Made by a program: the position numbers and the translations under genes | Notes under the pieces: model-generated | Told to the model about the DNA's origin: nothing | What the model saw: the letters and a program-made list of their open reading frames with translations, nothing else | The model's database searches: none | Source: Roseibium aquae | GTDB lineage: Bacteria > Pseudomonadota > Alphaproteobacteria > Rhizobiales > Stappiaceae | NCBI RefSeq assembly: GCF_008711285.1 | Contig: NZ_VXDC01000004.1 | Span: 290,823 to 354,822, forward strand | Direction of reading: 5' to 3' | DNA length: 64,000 bases | In this document: positions 43,828 through 53,383 of the stretch, one piece after another | How positions within the stretch are numbered: the stretch's first letter is position 1 | Layout: the number at the start of each line of letters is the position of its first letter

Positions 43828-46800
43828 TCCCTGCCATCATCCGCGCCTCGATCGCCAACCGGTTCATAATCGTGGCGCTCGCGCTCATGATGGCGGCGGC
43901 CGGGGTCTGGGCCATCCGCGAAACGCCGGTGGACGCGATCCCTGACCTGTCTGACGTGCAGGTGATCGTGCGCACGCCCTATCCCGGCCAAGCGCCGCAG
44001 GTCGTCGAGAACCAGATCACCTATCCACTGGCCACGGCGATGCTCGCCGTGCCGGGGGCGCAAGATGTGCGCGGCTTTTCCTTTTTCGGCGACAGCTTCG
44101 TCTATGTCGTCTTCGAGGACGGCACCGATCTTTACTGGGCACGTTCACGCGTTCTCGAGTATCTCGGCCAGATCACCGGAAGCCTGCCCGAGGGCGTGTC
44201 CCCGCAACTGGGACCTGATGCGACTGGCGTCGGCTGGGTCTACCAGTACGCGCTGATCGACCGCACCGGGAACCACGACCTGTCGCAGCTCCGTACGCTT
44301 CAGGACTGGTTCCTAAAATACGAGCTACAGGCCGTCGAAGGCGTCTCGGAGGTCGCCACCATCGGCGGGATGGTCAAGCAGTACCAGGTCGTCGTCGATC
44401 CAAACAAACTGCGCGCCTACGACATCACGCTCGCGCAATTGCGCAACGCCATCCAGTCCGCGAACCGCGAGACTGGCGGCAGCGTGATCGAGATGGGCGA
44501 GGCGGAGTTCATGGTGCGGTCGTCGGGGTACATCGACGAGCTCGCCGACATCGCCAGCGCACCGCTGATGGTCAACGAGCGGGGCGCAGCGCTAACACTG
44601 GGGGACGTGGCAGAGATCCGGCTCGGCCCGGAAATGCGGCGCGGCGTTGGCGAGTTCGACGGCGAGGGCGACGCCGTCGGCGGCGTCGTGATCCTACGCT
44701 GGGGCGGCAACGCGCTCGCCACAATAAAGGCAGTCGAGGCGCGGATCGCGGAACTCCGCCCGAACCTGCCCGAGGGCGTCGAGATCGTCACCACCTACGA
44801 CCGCTCCGGCGTGATCGAACGCGCCATCGAGAACCTGCAGAAGAAGCTGACAGAGGAATTCATCGTCGTAGTGCTGGTTTGCGCGGCCTTCCTTCTGCAT
44901 CTGCGCTCATCGCTGGTAATCCTTTTGTCGCTGCCGCTCGGCATCTTTGCGGCCTTCATCCTGATGAAGGCGCAGGGCGTGAACGCCAACATCATGTCCC
45001 TAGGGGGCATCGCCATCGCCATCGGCGCCATGGTCGACGCCGCTATCGTGATGATCGAGGCAATGCATCGACGGCTCGAAAAGGAGAAACTGACCGCGGA
45101 GAACCGCTGGCGGATCGTGCAGGAATGCGCTTCCGAAGTCGGTCCCGCTCTCTTCTATTCCCTCGCGATCATCACGGTGAGCTTTCTTCCGGTCTTCGTC
45201 CTCGAAAATCAGGAAGGCCGCCTCTTCAAGCCGCTCGCCTACACCAAGACCTACGCCATGGCTGCCGCCGCGATCCTGTCGATCACGCTTGTGCCAGTGC
45301 TGATGGGCTACTTCGTGCGCGGCCGTATCCTGCCCGAACGAAAGAATCCGCTGAACCGGATCGTGGTCTGGATGTATCGCCCGTTCCTCGACGCGGCCAT
45401 CGCGTGGCCCTGGGCGACAACGCTGCTCGCGGCGGTCGTCGCCGCCTCGATGTGGTATCCGCTCCAACGCCTCGGCTCGGAGTTCATGCCGGAATTAAAC
45501 GAAGGTGACTTCCTCTACATGCCGACGCTTTACCCCGGCGTATCCATCGGCAAGGCGCGCGAGGTGCTGCAACAGACCGACCGGCTGATCGCAACGATCC
45601 CAGAGGTGGAGACCGTGCACGGCAAGCTTGGGCGTGCGGACACGGCCACCGATCCCGCACCGCTGACGATGATCGAAACCACGATCCAGTTGAAGCCCGA
45701 GGCGGAATGGCGTCCCGGCATGACGATGGAGGGAATCCGTGACGAGCTTGACCGCGTTGTACAGGTTCCCGGTGTCACCAACGTCTGGATTCAACCGATC
45801 AAGAACCGGATCGACATGCTGGCGACGGGGATCAAGACGCCGGTAGGCGTCAAGATTTCGGGCGCCAATCTGACCGTGATTGAACAGATCGGTATCGCAG
45901 TAGAGGACGCAGTGCGCGGCATCGAGGGCACCGCCTCCGCCTACGCCGAACGCCCAGTCGGCGGTCGTTTCATCGAGATCGACGTGAAGCGAGATGCTGC
46001 CGCCCGTTACATGATGAGCGTGCGCGACGTGCAGGACGTGGTGCAGACGGCCATCGGCGGCATGCAGGTGTCGGAGTCGGTTGAAGGACTCGAGCGCTTC
46101 CCGATCAACCTGCGCTACCCGCAGTCGTGGCGCGACAGTCCTGAACGACTGGAAATCTTGCCGGTGGTCACGCCCTCGGGCGCGCATGTCCCGCTCGCGG
46201 CACTTGCCGATATCCGGATCGTCGATGGCCCGGGCATGATCCGGTCCGAGAACGCAAGGCGCACCGGTTTCGTCTTCATCGACATCGCAGGCCGCGACCT
46301 TGGTAGCTATGTCGCCGAGGCACGTGCGCGGGTAGCCGAAGAAGTCGCCCTGCCACCGGGCTATTCGCTGACATGGTCCGGCCAGTACGAGTACATCGAA
46401 CGGATGCAGGAACGGCTGACTATCGTTGCCCCTGCGACGCTTCTGATCATCACGCTGATGCTCTTCATGGCCTTCAACCGGGTCATCGAGGTGGGTATCA
46501 TCCTCGCGGCCCTGCCAGTCGCTTTGGCCGGAGGTGTCTGGTTCCTGTGGTATCTCGCCTTCGACATCTCGGTGGCCGTGCTTGTCGGTTTCATCGCGCT
46601 CGCGGGCGTCGCCGTCGAAACCGCGATCGTGATGCTGCTCTATCTCAACCTGTCCTGGGAAAAACGGCGCAAGCTCGCACAGTCCGAGAACCGCAAGCTG
46701 ACCCGCGACGACATCGAAGAAGCAGTCTTCGAAGGCGCAGTGCTGCGGGTCCGGCCCAAAGTGATGACGGTGGCCACGATTTTTGCGGCTCTCATCCCAA

Positions 46801-47003
46801 TCATGTACGGTTCAGGTACCGGCTCAGAGATCATGCAGCGGATCGCGGCGCCGATGATCGGCGGCATGGTGACAGCAACCTTGCTGACCCTTTTCGTGAT
46901 CCCATCGATCTTCGTGATCTGGAAGATGCTGGCCCTGCCCCGCGTAAATCGCGAGATCACCCCCCTCATTCTGCGGCCTGACCAAGCGGTGCCTGCCGAA
47001 TAA
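43824..47003 (+). CDS. cusA: Copper/silver RND efflux pump CusA
   Basis: Inner-membrane trimeric pump of the heavy-metal RND family, 1059 residues, normal for CusA. All three methionines of the periplasmic metal site are present: in LYMPTLYPG (M566), LTMIETTIQL (M616) and RIDMLATGIK (M665). Helical and signature regions include ETPVDAIPDLSDVQV, GGIAIAIGAMVDAAIVMIEA (transport aspartates/glutamate) and GVAVETAIVMLLYLNLSWEKRR. It takes metal from the periplasm via CusF/CusB and would need a CusC outer-membrane channel; no cusC is in the window. Confidence 0.96.
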   Translation: MIPAIIRASIANRFIIVALALMMAAAGVWAIRETPVDAIPDLSDVQVIVRTPYPGQAPQVVENQITYPLATAMLAVPGAQDVRGFSFFGDSFVYVVFEDGTDLYWARSRVLEYLGQITGSLPEGVSPQLGPDATGVGWVYQYALIDRTGNHDLSQLRTLQDWFLKYELQAVEGVSEVATIGGMVKQYQVVVDPNKLRAYDITLAQLRNAIQSANRETGGSVIEMGEAEFMVRSSGYIDELADIASAPLMVNERGAALTLGDVAEIRLGPEMRRGVGEFDGEGDAVGGVVILRWGGNALATIKAVEARIAELRPNLPEGVEIVTTYDRSGVIERAIENLQKKLTEEFIVVVLVCAAFLLHLRSSLVILLSLPLGIFAAFILMKAQGVNANIMSLGGIAIAIGAMVDAAIVMIEAMHRRLEKEKLTAENRWRIVQECASEVGPALFYSLAIITVSFLPVFVLENQEGRLFKPLAYTKTYAMAAAAILSITLVPVLMGYFVRGRILPERKNPLNRIVVWMYRPFLDAAIAWPWATTLLAAVVAASMWYPLQRLGSEFMPELNEGDFLYMPTLYPGVSIGKAREVLQQTDRLIATIPEVETVHGKLGRADTATDPAPLTMIETTIQLKPEAEWRPGMTMEGIRDELDRVVQVPGVTNVWIQPIKNRIDMLATGIKTPVGVKISGANLTVIEQIGIAVEDAVRGIEGTASAYAERPVGGRFIEIDVKRDAAARYMMSVRDVQDVVQTAIGGMQVSESVEGLERFPINLRYPQSWRDSPERLEILPVVTPSGAHVPLAALADIRIVDGPGMIRSENARRTGFVFIDIAGRDLGSYVAEARARVAEEVALPPGYSLTWSGQYEYIERMQERLTIVAPATLLIITLMLFMAFNRVIEVGIILAALPVALAGGVWFLWYLAFDISVAVLVGFIALAGVAVETAIVMLLYLNLSWEKRRKLAQSENRKLTRDDIEEAVFEGAVLRVRPKVMTVATIFAALIPIMYGSGTGSEIMQRIAAPMIGGMVTATLLTLFVIPSIFVIWKMLALPRVNREITPLILRPDQAVPAE

Positions 47004-47035
47004 TCGAACCCGTAAACCAATTGATGGAGCAACCG

Positions 47036-47377
47036 ATGAAGACACTCACTGTAACCCTCGGCCTTCTGGCTCTCACGTCCATGCCCGCCCTCGCCCAGAT
47101 GAACCATGGCATGGACCATTCCAACATGCCGATGTCCTCTGAACAGATGGAGGGCGCGGTGCACGCAAAGGCCGTGGTCAACTCGATTGGCGACGGCACA
47201 GCCAATGTCAGCCATGATCCGATCCCGGAGATAGGCTGGCCTGCGATGACCATGGACCTGCCCGTTCTCGAGAACGCCGAAATGATGGGCGAGATCTCAC
47301 CGGGCGATGAAGTAACGCTCATGCTCGTGAAGGGATCGGATGGCATGTACGCAATTGGCGCAATGATGCCGAACTGA
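47036..47377 (+). CDS. cusF: Periplasmic copper chaperone CusF
   Basis: 113 residues with signal peptide (TLTVTLGLLALTSMPALAQ) and a His/Met-rich linker MNHGMDHSNMPM. The OB-fold copper site is complete: SHDPIPEIGWPAMTMDL, giving H-W-M-M ligands as in E. coli CusF. It hands Cu(I)/Ag(I) to the CusB adaptor. It lies 32 bp after cusA. The start is ATG 47036; five codons upstream are open but not preceded by a ribosome site. Confidence 0.93.
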   Translation: MKTLTVTLGLLALTSMPALAQMNHGMDHSNMPMSSEQMEGAVHAKAVVNSIGDGTANVSHDPIPEIGWPAMTMDLPVLENAEMMGEISPGDEVTLMLVKGSDGMYAIGAMMPN

Positions 47378-47442
47378 ACCACGCGGCACAGCGACCGGCC
47401 ACTCCGCGCCGGTCGCCCACAACTCGATAAAAGGGCCGAGAA

Positions 47443-47799
47443 ATGAACCGAAAACTCTCCAGCATACTGGCCGCAGCCGCGATTTTCCTGTCGGCAACTC
47501 CGCTTGTGGCACATTCCGAAAAGAAAGGCACCACGCCGGCAGACGGTGCGCAGCTCACCGAAACGCCGGAAATGATCCACATGGTGTTCGACGACCCGAT
47601 GCGGATCACCATGGTGCGCCTGTTAAAAGCGGACGGTACCGAGATGCCGATGGAGCGCGGCACCGGGCTAGAGCCGTCGCTGGAGTTCCATGCCGAGCCG
47701 GCGCCACTCGCGCCGGGCAGCTACACGGTCGAATGGCGTGGGCTTGCGTCCGACGGGCATGCCATGCAGGGCAGCTTTTCCTTCGAGATCGCGGACTGA
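47443..47799 (+). CDS. copC: Copper-binding protein CopC
   Basis: 118-residue periplasmic cupredoxin-like protein with signal peptide ending TPLVAHS. The histidine following the cleavage site (AHSEKKGTTPADGAQL) and the C-terminal SDGHAMQGSFSFEIAD (second Cu(II) ligand histidine) match CopC. The methionine-rich loop of Cu(I)-binding CopC is weak. It lies between cusF and copD and supplies copper to CopD or stores it. Confidence 0.92.
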   Translation: MNRKLSSILAAAAIFLSATPLVAHSEKKGTTPADGAQLTETPEMIHMVFDDPMRITMVRLLKADGTEMPMERGTGLEPSLEFHAEPAPLAPGSYTVEWRGLASDGHAMQGSFSFEIAD

Positions 47800-47805
47800 G
47801 CCGAC

Positions 47806-48765
47806 ATGATCGCTGCGCTCGCGTCCGCCGATGCCCTGATCTGGATCTCGATCTTCGTGAAGACACTGGCCTATGCCACGACGCTCAGCGCCATCGGAAG
47901 CGTGCTCGTGCTTGTGGCATTGCGCGAACTGAGCGAACACGGGCGCGCCGCGCTCCGCCTGACAGCCGTCGCTTCAGTGCTCGCCGCGGCTCTTTTTTCC
48001 GCGCTGCGGCTGCCGGTGCGGGCCAGTTTTCTTATGGGCGGGACCTGGGACGGCGCAACTGACCCAATGATCCTTGGTATGGTGGCGGACAGCCCGCTTG
48101 GGACCAGCGTGGCCCTGCGGCTCGTGGGGCTTGCACTCATCCTCGCTGTGCTCTGGCGCGCGCGGGCGGGCCTTGCCCTCGCTCTGGTGGGCGCGAGCAT
48201 CGCGTCAGCATCCTTCGCGCTGCGCGGCCACGCGCTCGGCGAGCCGCAGATCATCCTCGGCGCGCTCATCACGCTGCATATCCTTTGCCTCGCCTTCTGG
48301 GTTGGCGCCTTTGCGCCGATGGTGAGGGCGGCGCGGCTCGACCCTCCTGCGCGGGCCGGCGCCCTCGCCCATGAATTCGGGCGGCGCGCGCTTTGGGCCG
48401 TGGGCCTTGTCGTCCTTGCTGGCGGGTTTACGCTTGCACTCCTCGGCGCCGCAACGCCATCCGCTCTGTCCAGCCCCTATGGACAGATGTTCGCGGTCAA
48501 GCTCGTCCTCTTCGCCGGCGTTTTGGCACTGGCCGCCTTCAACAAGCTCACGCTCACGCCCGCGCTTTCAGCTGGGACTCCGGGAACCGGCGCGCGCCTG
48601 CGCCGGTCTATCAGCGTTGAGGCGGGATTGGTGGCAGGCATCCTTGTCGTGACAGCAGCACTCACCACGCTTTCCGCCCCGCCTGACAACAACGACAGCG
48701 CGCAGGCCCCCGGTTTTGCCCCTTTACATGGGCCGGTGTACCAGACGTTTGGAGAACCCTCATGA
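47806..48765 (+). CDS. copD: Copper resistance membrane protein CopD
   Basis: 319 residues and eight or nine hydrophobic helices, with the CopD domain in the C-terminal half (ITLHILCLAFWVGAFAPMVRAARL, FGRRALWAVGLVVLAGGFTLALL, YGQMFAVKLVLFAGVLALAAFNKLTLTPAL). CopD is thought to move copper across the inner membrane with CopC. The gene starts 6 bp after copC. It is the last complete gene of the island; its stop is directly followed by insertion-sequence DNA. Confidence 0.92.
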   Translation: MIAALASADALIWISIFVKTLAYATTLSAIGSVLVLVALRELSEHGRAALRLTAVASVLAAALFSALRLPVRASFLMGGTWDGATDPMILGMVADSPLGTSVALRLVGLALILAVLWRARAGLALALVGASIASASFALRGHALGEPQIILGALITLHILCLAFWVGAFAPMVRAARLDPPARAGALAHEFGRRALWAVGLVVLAGGFTLALLGAATPSALSSPYGQMFAVKLVLFAGVLALAAFNKLTLTPALSAGTPGTGARLRRSISVEAGLVAGILVVTAALTTLSAPPDNNDSAQAPGFAPLHGPVYQTFGEPS

Positions 48766-48777
48766 CCTAACTCACAC

Positions 48778-48912
48778 GCGAAGGCCGGCATCGGGCGTTG
48801 GATCGCATTTTACAATCACCAGCGGCCCCACGCCGCCCATGGTGGACAGCCGCCCCCCGTGGTCTACTTCAATCAGGCCGAAACCGACCAGCAGGGGCAG
48901 AGAGTAGCTTAA
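48778..48912 (+). pseudogene. C-terminal fragment of an IS3-family transposase
   Basis: The 45-codon open frame ends in WIAFYNHQRPHAAHGGQPPP, VVYFNQAETDQQGQRVA and a stop, the standard C-terminus of an IS3-family rve integrase. The catalytic core is absent. Terminal non-coding IS sequence continues to about 48948. It is the right edge of the copper island. Confidence 0.82.
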
Positions 48913-48948
48913 ATCACCCCTGAAACTCTCCAATCGATGGGGAGTAGC

Positions 48949-49141
48949 TCAGCGCGAATATGTGCCGGTCAGATGGTCGGAGCGCGACTCGTTTGGCCAC
49001 CCGGTCCTGATGCGGCTCGGGAAGGGCGCGTCGGCCTCGATCTCATCTATGGCGCAGGCCATGGGGATCGCCGTCGTCCCTCCGGAAATCGCCATGGTCG
49101 CACCGGGCCAAGCGCTGGCCGTCGAATCCCTGGCCGAATGA
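48949..49141 (+). pseudogene. moeA: C-terminal fragment of molybdopterin molybdotransferase (moeA)
   Basis: The last about 63 codons of a MoeA-type protein are intact: QREYVPVRWSERDSFGHPVLM, RLGKGASASISSMAQAMGIAVVPPEIAMVAPGQALAVESLAE, stop. The N-terminal about 340 residues, including the catalytic domain, are missing; sequence switches at about 48948 to insertion-sequence DNA. The break suggests an IS-associated deletion or recombination that joined copper genes to a former molybdenum-cofactor locus. Confidence 0.72.
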
Positions 49142-49162
49142 CGGACAAGGAAACACCTTAAC

Positions 49163-50323
49163 CTAGCTTCGCCGGAGCGCCAGCAGGGCGATGAAGGACG
49201 CAGCCCCGATGCCTGCCGTCAGCCAGATCGCCGAGAGGCCCCAGGCCGTCAGCGCCGCGCCGAAGATCAGGGGCGCCGCCGCCTGAAGGATGCGGGCGGG
49301 CGCATTCAGCCAGCCGATCCGCCGCCCGTATCCCGCCGATCCGAACAACGCGAGGGGCAGCGTGCCCTTGGCGATCGTCAGTATGCCGTTCCCCGCCCCA
49401 TGAAGGAGTGCGAAGGCATAGGCAGCCGGTCCCCCGAAACTCACCAACGCGACAGCGGCAGCGGGATGCGCCGCCGCCGCCACGCGGGTCGAGACAAGCG
49501 GATGGAACCGGCGCAGCAGGCCGAACTCCAGCACCCGCGCTGCGACCTGCGCCGGACCGATGAGCGCGCCCGCCGCGATGGCGACCGCCGTGCTGGCCCC
49601 GGCGGCTTGCAGCAGCCCCGGCAGGTGTGCGGCCATAGCGGTTGAATTGAACCAGGTCGCCGCAAAAACGAAGGCCAGCAGCCAGAGCGCCAGGCGGGAT
49701 GGCGGCGGCCCGTCCTCGATTTGTGTCTGCTGTGCGGCTGCCGTGCTGGTGCCTTTCGGCAGCCACGCGTTCAACGGCAATGCCACGGCCAGATGGATCA
49801 CAGCCCAACCGATGCAGGCTTCCCGCCAGCCCCATGTGGCCAGCATGACCCCGGACAGCGGCCAACCGACCGTGCTCGCGAATCCCGCGATCAGGGTGAT
49901 GCCGGTAATCGGGCCCCGCGCGTCCTTTCCGTAAATCCCGGCCAACGTGGCGAACCCTGCCTCGTAGAGCCCGATCCCCATGCCAAGCCCAATCACGGCC
50001 CAGCCGGCGAACAGGACGGGCGGCGTTGGGGCGACGGCAAGCAGACCGAGGCCGGCTGCGAAGATGAGGTTCGATACCATGAGCACGCCGCGTCCACCGG
50101 CCCCGTCGATCCGCGCCCCCGCCCATGGACCGACCATGGCCGAGACAACCATCGCCATGGAGAAAGCACCGAAAACCCAGACCGGCGACAGCCCGAGATC
50201 TTCAGCCATGGGCACGGCCAGAACCGCCGGAATATAATAGCTTGACGCCCAACTGACCGTTAGAGACGTGCCGAGGGCGGCGACGGTCAGCCCGCGCCGC
50301 GCTGGAGATAATCTTGAGAACAT
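49163..50323 (-). CDS. MFS transporter (metalloid/metal resistance cluster)
   Basis: 386 residues, 12 hydrophobic segments in two halves, with MFS loop GARIDGAGGRGVLM after helix 2. Substrate not identifiable from motifs. It follows a UPF0718-type permease and an ArsR regulator on the same strand, a setting where MFS proteins often export arsenite or organoarsenicals; this is inference. No arsB/ACR3 or arsC is present here. Confidence 0.85.
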   Translation of the reverse strand: MFSRLSPARRGLTVAALGTSLTVSWASSYYIPAVLAVPMAEDLGLSPVWVFGAFSMAMVVSAMVGPWAGARIDGAGGRGVLMVSNLIFAAGLGLLAVAPTPPVLFAGWAVIGLGMGIGLYEAGFATLAGIYGKDARGPITGITLIAGFASTVGWPLSGVMLATWGWREACIGWAVIHLAVALPLNAWLPKGTSTAAAQQTQIEDGPPPSRLALWLLAFVFAATWFNSTAMAAHLPGLLQAAGASTAVAIAAGALIGPAQVAARVLEFGLLRRFHPLVSTRVAAAAHPAAAVALVSFGGPAAYAFALLHGAGNGILTIAKGTLPLALFGSAGYGRRIGWLNAPARILQAAAPLIFGAALTAWGLSAIWLTAGIGAASFIALLALRRS

Positions 50324-50376
50324 GATTGGGTTTCAATCCGATGGAGCGGCGGGGAGACGTGCCCCGCCGCAGCCGG

Positions 50377-51429
50377 TCAGGCCATGGACGTCCACAGCTG
50401 GAACAGCAGGCCGGATGCGAAAGCGCCGGTGAGTGACAGCACGATATAAAGTGCAAAGACCTGTGGCCGGGCCAGCGCCCAGACCGCCATCGCCGCCGGG
50501 ATCGAAGTGACGCCGCCGGCGACCAGGAAAGCCATGCCCGCCCCCGGCGCCATGCCCTGGTCGATCAGCCCGCCGACCAGCGGCAGAGCCGCGTAGCCGT
50601 TCAGATAGGCGGGCACACCCACCAGCGTCGCGGTGACGATGGGCAGCAGCCCCTGCCCTCCCAGCGCCGCGGTGACCATTTCCGCCGGAATCCAGGCCAG
50701 CATCAGGCTTTCGATGATAAAGGCGAGCGTCAGCCACTTGGCGAGGAACAGCGTCGTGCTCAGCGCGGTCTTGCCGAACTTCGCCCGGCGGTCCGCGTCG
50801 GTCCAGAACCGCCAGACCACGGGCTTCGGCGCGCGGATCTTCGCGCCGCCGCAGCCGCCGTTGCCGATGCCGTCGCGCAGCGGATCGGCGAAGGCGCCGC
50901 CCTTCATCAGAAGGTGCACCACCGTGCCGCCAAACACACCCAGCCCGATGGCGGCCAGCGTCTTGGCCACCGCGAACTCGAGGTCGAGCACGCCCGCCGT
51001 CAGCACGAACATCGACGGGTCCATGATCGGCGAGGCGAGCCAGAAAGCCATGACGGCGGACAGGGGCACGCCCATCGCCAGCAACGCCGCGATCAGCGGG
51101 ATCACCCCGCAGGAGCAGAATGGCGAGATGCCGCCCGCCAGCGCCCCAAGCCCGATCATCAAAAGCGGCGCGCCGGTGAAGGCCTTGGCGATCAGGTTGT
51201 CGGCGCCGGTGGCATTGGCCCAGGCAGCGATGACGATCGACAGGATCAGGAAGGGCGCCGTGCCCAGCAGCGCGTTGCCCGCGAAGCGCGCGGAGTCGGC
51301 AGCCTGGGAGGTGTCGAACACCGCCAGCGCCAGAAGGATCAGCGCCGAGGCAAACCAGACCCGCTGGTCCAGCCAAAGATGGCGCATCGTGGACCGGAGG
51401 CCGGGTGTCGGGAAAGTCGTATCAGTCAT
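50377..51429 (-). CDS. UPF0718/SO_0444-type permease (metal or metalloid efflux)
   Basis: 350 residues, about ten helices, with the family hallmark GGISPFCSCGVIPLIAAL (cysteine pair in the membrane) and a second half with PAYLNGYAALPLVGGLIDQGMAPGAGMAFLVAGGVTSIP. Members act in copper, zinc or organoarsenical efflux. The cytoplasmic loop carries GNGGCGGAKI. Start ATG 51429 is taken over one two codons earlier because the N-terminus MTDTTFPTPGLR is usual. It lies 55 bp after the ArsR gene. Confidence 0.85.
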   Translation of the reverse strand: MTDTTFPTPGLRSTMRHLWLDQRVWFASALILLALAVFDTSQAADSARFAGNALLGTAPFLILSIVIAAWANATGADNLIAKAFTGAPLLMIGLGALAGGISPFCSCGVIPLIAALLAMGVPLSAVMAFWLASPIMDPSMFVLTAGVLDLEFAVAKTLAAIGLGVFGGTVVHLLMKGGAFADPLRDGIGNGGCGGAKIRAPKPVVWRFWTDADRRAKFGKTALSTTLFLAKWLTLAFIIESLMLAWIPAEMVTAALGGQGLLPIVTATLVGVPAYLNGYAALPLVGGLIDQGMAPGAGMAFLVAGGVTSIPAAMAVWALARPQVFALYIVLSLTGAFASGLLFQLWTSMA

Positions 51430-51484
51430 CACCAAATCTCCGGATTTACAGTTGTTTCAGGCCCAAAAAATAAACCCGCCCGCG

Positions 51485-51802
51485 TCATGCGGCGTCCTCA
51501 GAACGCTGCACCGAAACACCGGTACAGCATTCTGAGGTCAGGAAGCCGACAACACGGTGCATCGCGGGGAAATCCACCCGGTTATACACCTCGCGGCCCT
51601 GCTTTTCCTGAAGCACCAGTCCAGCATCGACCAACGTGGAGAGGTGGTGCGCAAGCGTCGACGGGGCGAGCCCCAGATGCTCACCGATATCGCTGACCCG
51701 CAGCCCGTCATCCCCAGCCTTCACCAGCAAGCGAAAGATCGCGAGGCGGGCATCGTGGCCGAGAGCGGCAAGGGCGCGGGCGTTGGGACTGATGATCGTC
51801 AT
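51485..51802 (-). CDS. ArsR-family metalloregulator with C-terminal Cys pair
   Basis: 105 residues. The winged helix LRVSDIGEHLGLAPSTLAHHLSTLVDAGLVLQEKQGREVYNRV is ArsR/SmtB type. A C-terminal TSECCTGV gives vicinal cysteines resembling arsenite-binding sites of ArsR proteins that use C-terminal cysteines. It lacks the ELCVCDL site found in the second ArsR of this window. An AACTA/TAGTT-containing AT-rich stretch just upstream (51804-51830) is a candidate operator. It leads the permease-MFS module. Confidence 0.87.
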   Translation of the reverse strand: MTIISPNARALAALGHDARLAIFRLLVKAGDDGLRVSDIGEHLGLAPSTLAHHLSTLVDAGLVLQEKQGREVYNRVDFPAMHRVVGFLTSECCTGVSVQRSEDAA

Positions 51803-52075
51803 GGAACTAATATAACCACAATTCTAGTTTTGTAAATGGTTTAGGTGAGAACCGGGCGCCGGAGGCGAGCCGAGCCAGCTCAGCGGGTGTCGGATGCTGC
51901 GGTCTGAGACCACCCGCGGTCCAGCGTCACTCCCATTCCATCTGCTGGGACGCCGTCTGTGCGTTCCGGTCGGCCTGCCCCGTGAACTGCTGCAGCCGGG
52001 CACGACATGCCCAGCCCCCTCGCCTCCAGCGCGAGATACGCGTCGGGCCGGTGGCGGCGATGACGACCGCGCGGC

Positions 52076-52312
52076 TCATGCGCGGAGCCAGCCCTCGAGC
52101 TTTGCCGCGTCCGGCAGGCCGCCGGCATGGACGAGCTTGCCGTCGACCGAGATGCCCGGCGTGGACATGACGCCCGCCATGGCGATGGACTTTGCATCAG
52201 CGACCTTTTCAACATTCACCTCGATACCGAGCCGAGACGCAGTTTCCTTGATCATCGCTTCGGTGGTCTCGCAGCGCGTGCAGCCGGGGCCGTAGACCTT
52301 GACGGTTTTCAT
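52076..52312 (-). CDS. Small thioredoxin-like redox protein (TM0996/MTH895 type)
   Basis: 78 residues: MKTVKVYGPGCTRCETTEAMIKETASRLG with the redox motif C-T-R-C (11-14), followed by VMSTPGISVDGKLVHAGGLPD, which holds the cis-proline. These mini-thioredoxins are often partners of UPF0718 permeases. The gene lies 12 bp after the permease in the second ArsR module and may keep its cysteine pair reduced. Confidence 0.9.
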   Translation of the reverse strand: MKTVKVYGPGCTRCETTEAMIKETASRLGIEVNVEKVADAKSIAMAGVMSTPGISVDGKLVHAGGLPDAAKLEGWLRA

Positions 52313-52324
52313 GGGCGTGTCCTT

Positions 52325-53383
52325 TCAGAGAATGGCATTAAAGAGAAAGCCGGTGGCGAGGATCCCCGCCGAGACGACCGCGAGGAAGATCGCGATCAGG
52401 CGAAGGGTCAGCACCTGCTTCAGGATGATCATCTCGGGCAGCGAAAGCGCGATCACCGACATCATGAAGGCCAGCGTCGTGCCAAGCGCAGCCCCTTTTC
52501 CCAGCAGCGCCTCCACTATGGGAATGACACCGGCCGCATTGGTGTACATCGGCACGCCCACGACGACGGCGGCGGGAACCGACCACCAGGCTTCGCCGCC
52601 CATGATTCGCAGCATCATCTCTTCGGGGACGTAGCCGTGGATGGCGGCGCCGATCCCGATGCCGATCAGCACCCAGATCCAGACCTTGCCGACGATCTCG
52701 CGCACCTGTTCCACGCCGATCTTCAGCCGATCGACGAGGCTCAGCCGTTCCTCCGGCAGATCGCCCACGGGGCCCGCGTTCAGCTCGCGCACCCAGTCCT
52801 GCAGGTAGCGTTCCAGTCCCATGCGGCCGAGGATGAACCCCGCCACGGTGGCAATGGTGAAGCCGAAGATGAGATAGATGGTCGCGATCTCCCATCCGAC
52901 GAGGCCGTAGAGCAGCCCGAGGCCCACCGGCCCCACCATTGGCCCGGCGATCAGGAAGGAAAACGTCACGCCCAGCGGGATGCCCGCCGAAATGAAGCCA
53001 ATGAAGAGCGGCACCGAAGAGCACGAGCAGAACGGCGTCAGCACGCCGAGCGCAGCTGCGAACGGATAGCCCCAGATCTGGTTCTTGCCCGCGAGGATCG
53101 CGCGGGTCTTCTCCGGACTGAACCAACTGCGCAGCACGCCCGTGACAAAGACGATGCCAGTCAGCAGCAACAGCACCTTGGGCACGTCGTAGATGAAAAA
53201 GGCGATCGCCTCGCCAGTATGGCTGTCGCGCGCGACGGGGAAGAGCGACGTCGCCCATTCGGAGAACGGGATCAACTGGCCGTAGACCAGCCACCAGACA
53301 AGGGCCGCAAGCGGCACGCCGACATACCATGCCCAGTCCGGAAGCCCGTGCGGGGCGTGGTGTTCGTGGGTCTCAGTGGTCAC
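52325..53383 (-). CDS. UPF0718/ArsP-type permease
   Basis: 352 residues with a His-rich N-terminus (TETHEHHAPHG) and the membrane cysteine motif GVLTPFCSCSSVPLFIGFI, then GVPMYTNAAGVIPIVEALLGKGAALGTTLAFMM. This family includes the trivalent organoarsenical exporter ArsP. It overlaps the ArsR gene start region by 4 bp and is followed by the thioredoxin gene. Distinct from the other permease in this window, not a recent duplicate. Confidence 0.87.
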   Translation of the reverse strand: MTTETHEHHAPHGLPDWAWYVGVPLAALVWWLVYGQLIPFSEWATSLFPVARDSHTGEAIAFFIYDVPKVLLLLTGIVFVTGVLRSWFSPEKTRAILAGKNQIWGYPFAAALGVLTPFCSCSSVPLFIGFISAGIPLGVTFSFLIAGPMVGPVGLGLLYGLVGWEIATIYLIFGFTIATVAGFILGRMGLERYLQDWVRELNAGPVGDLPEERLSLVDRLKIGVEQVREIVGKVWIWVLIGIGIGAAIHGYVPEEMMLRIMGGEAWWSVPAAVVVGVPMYTNAAGVIPIVEALLGKGAALGTTLAFMMSVIALSLPEMIILKQVLTLRLIAIFLAVVSAGILATGFLFNAIL

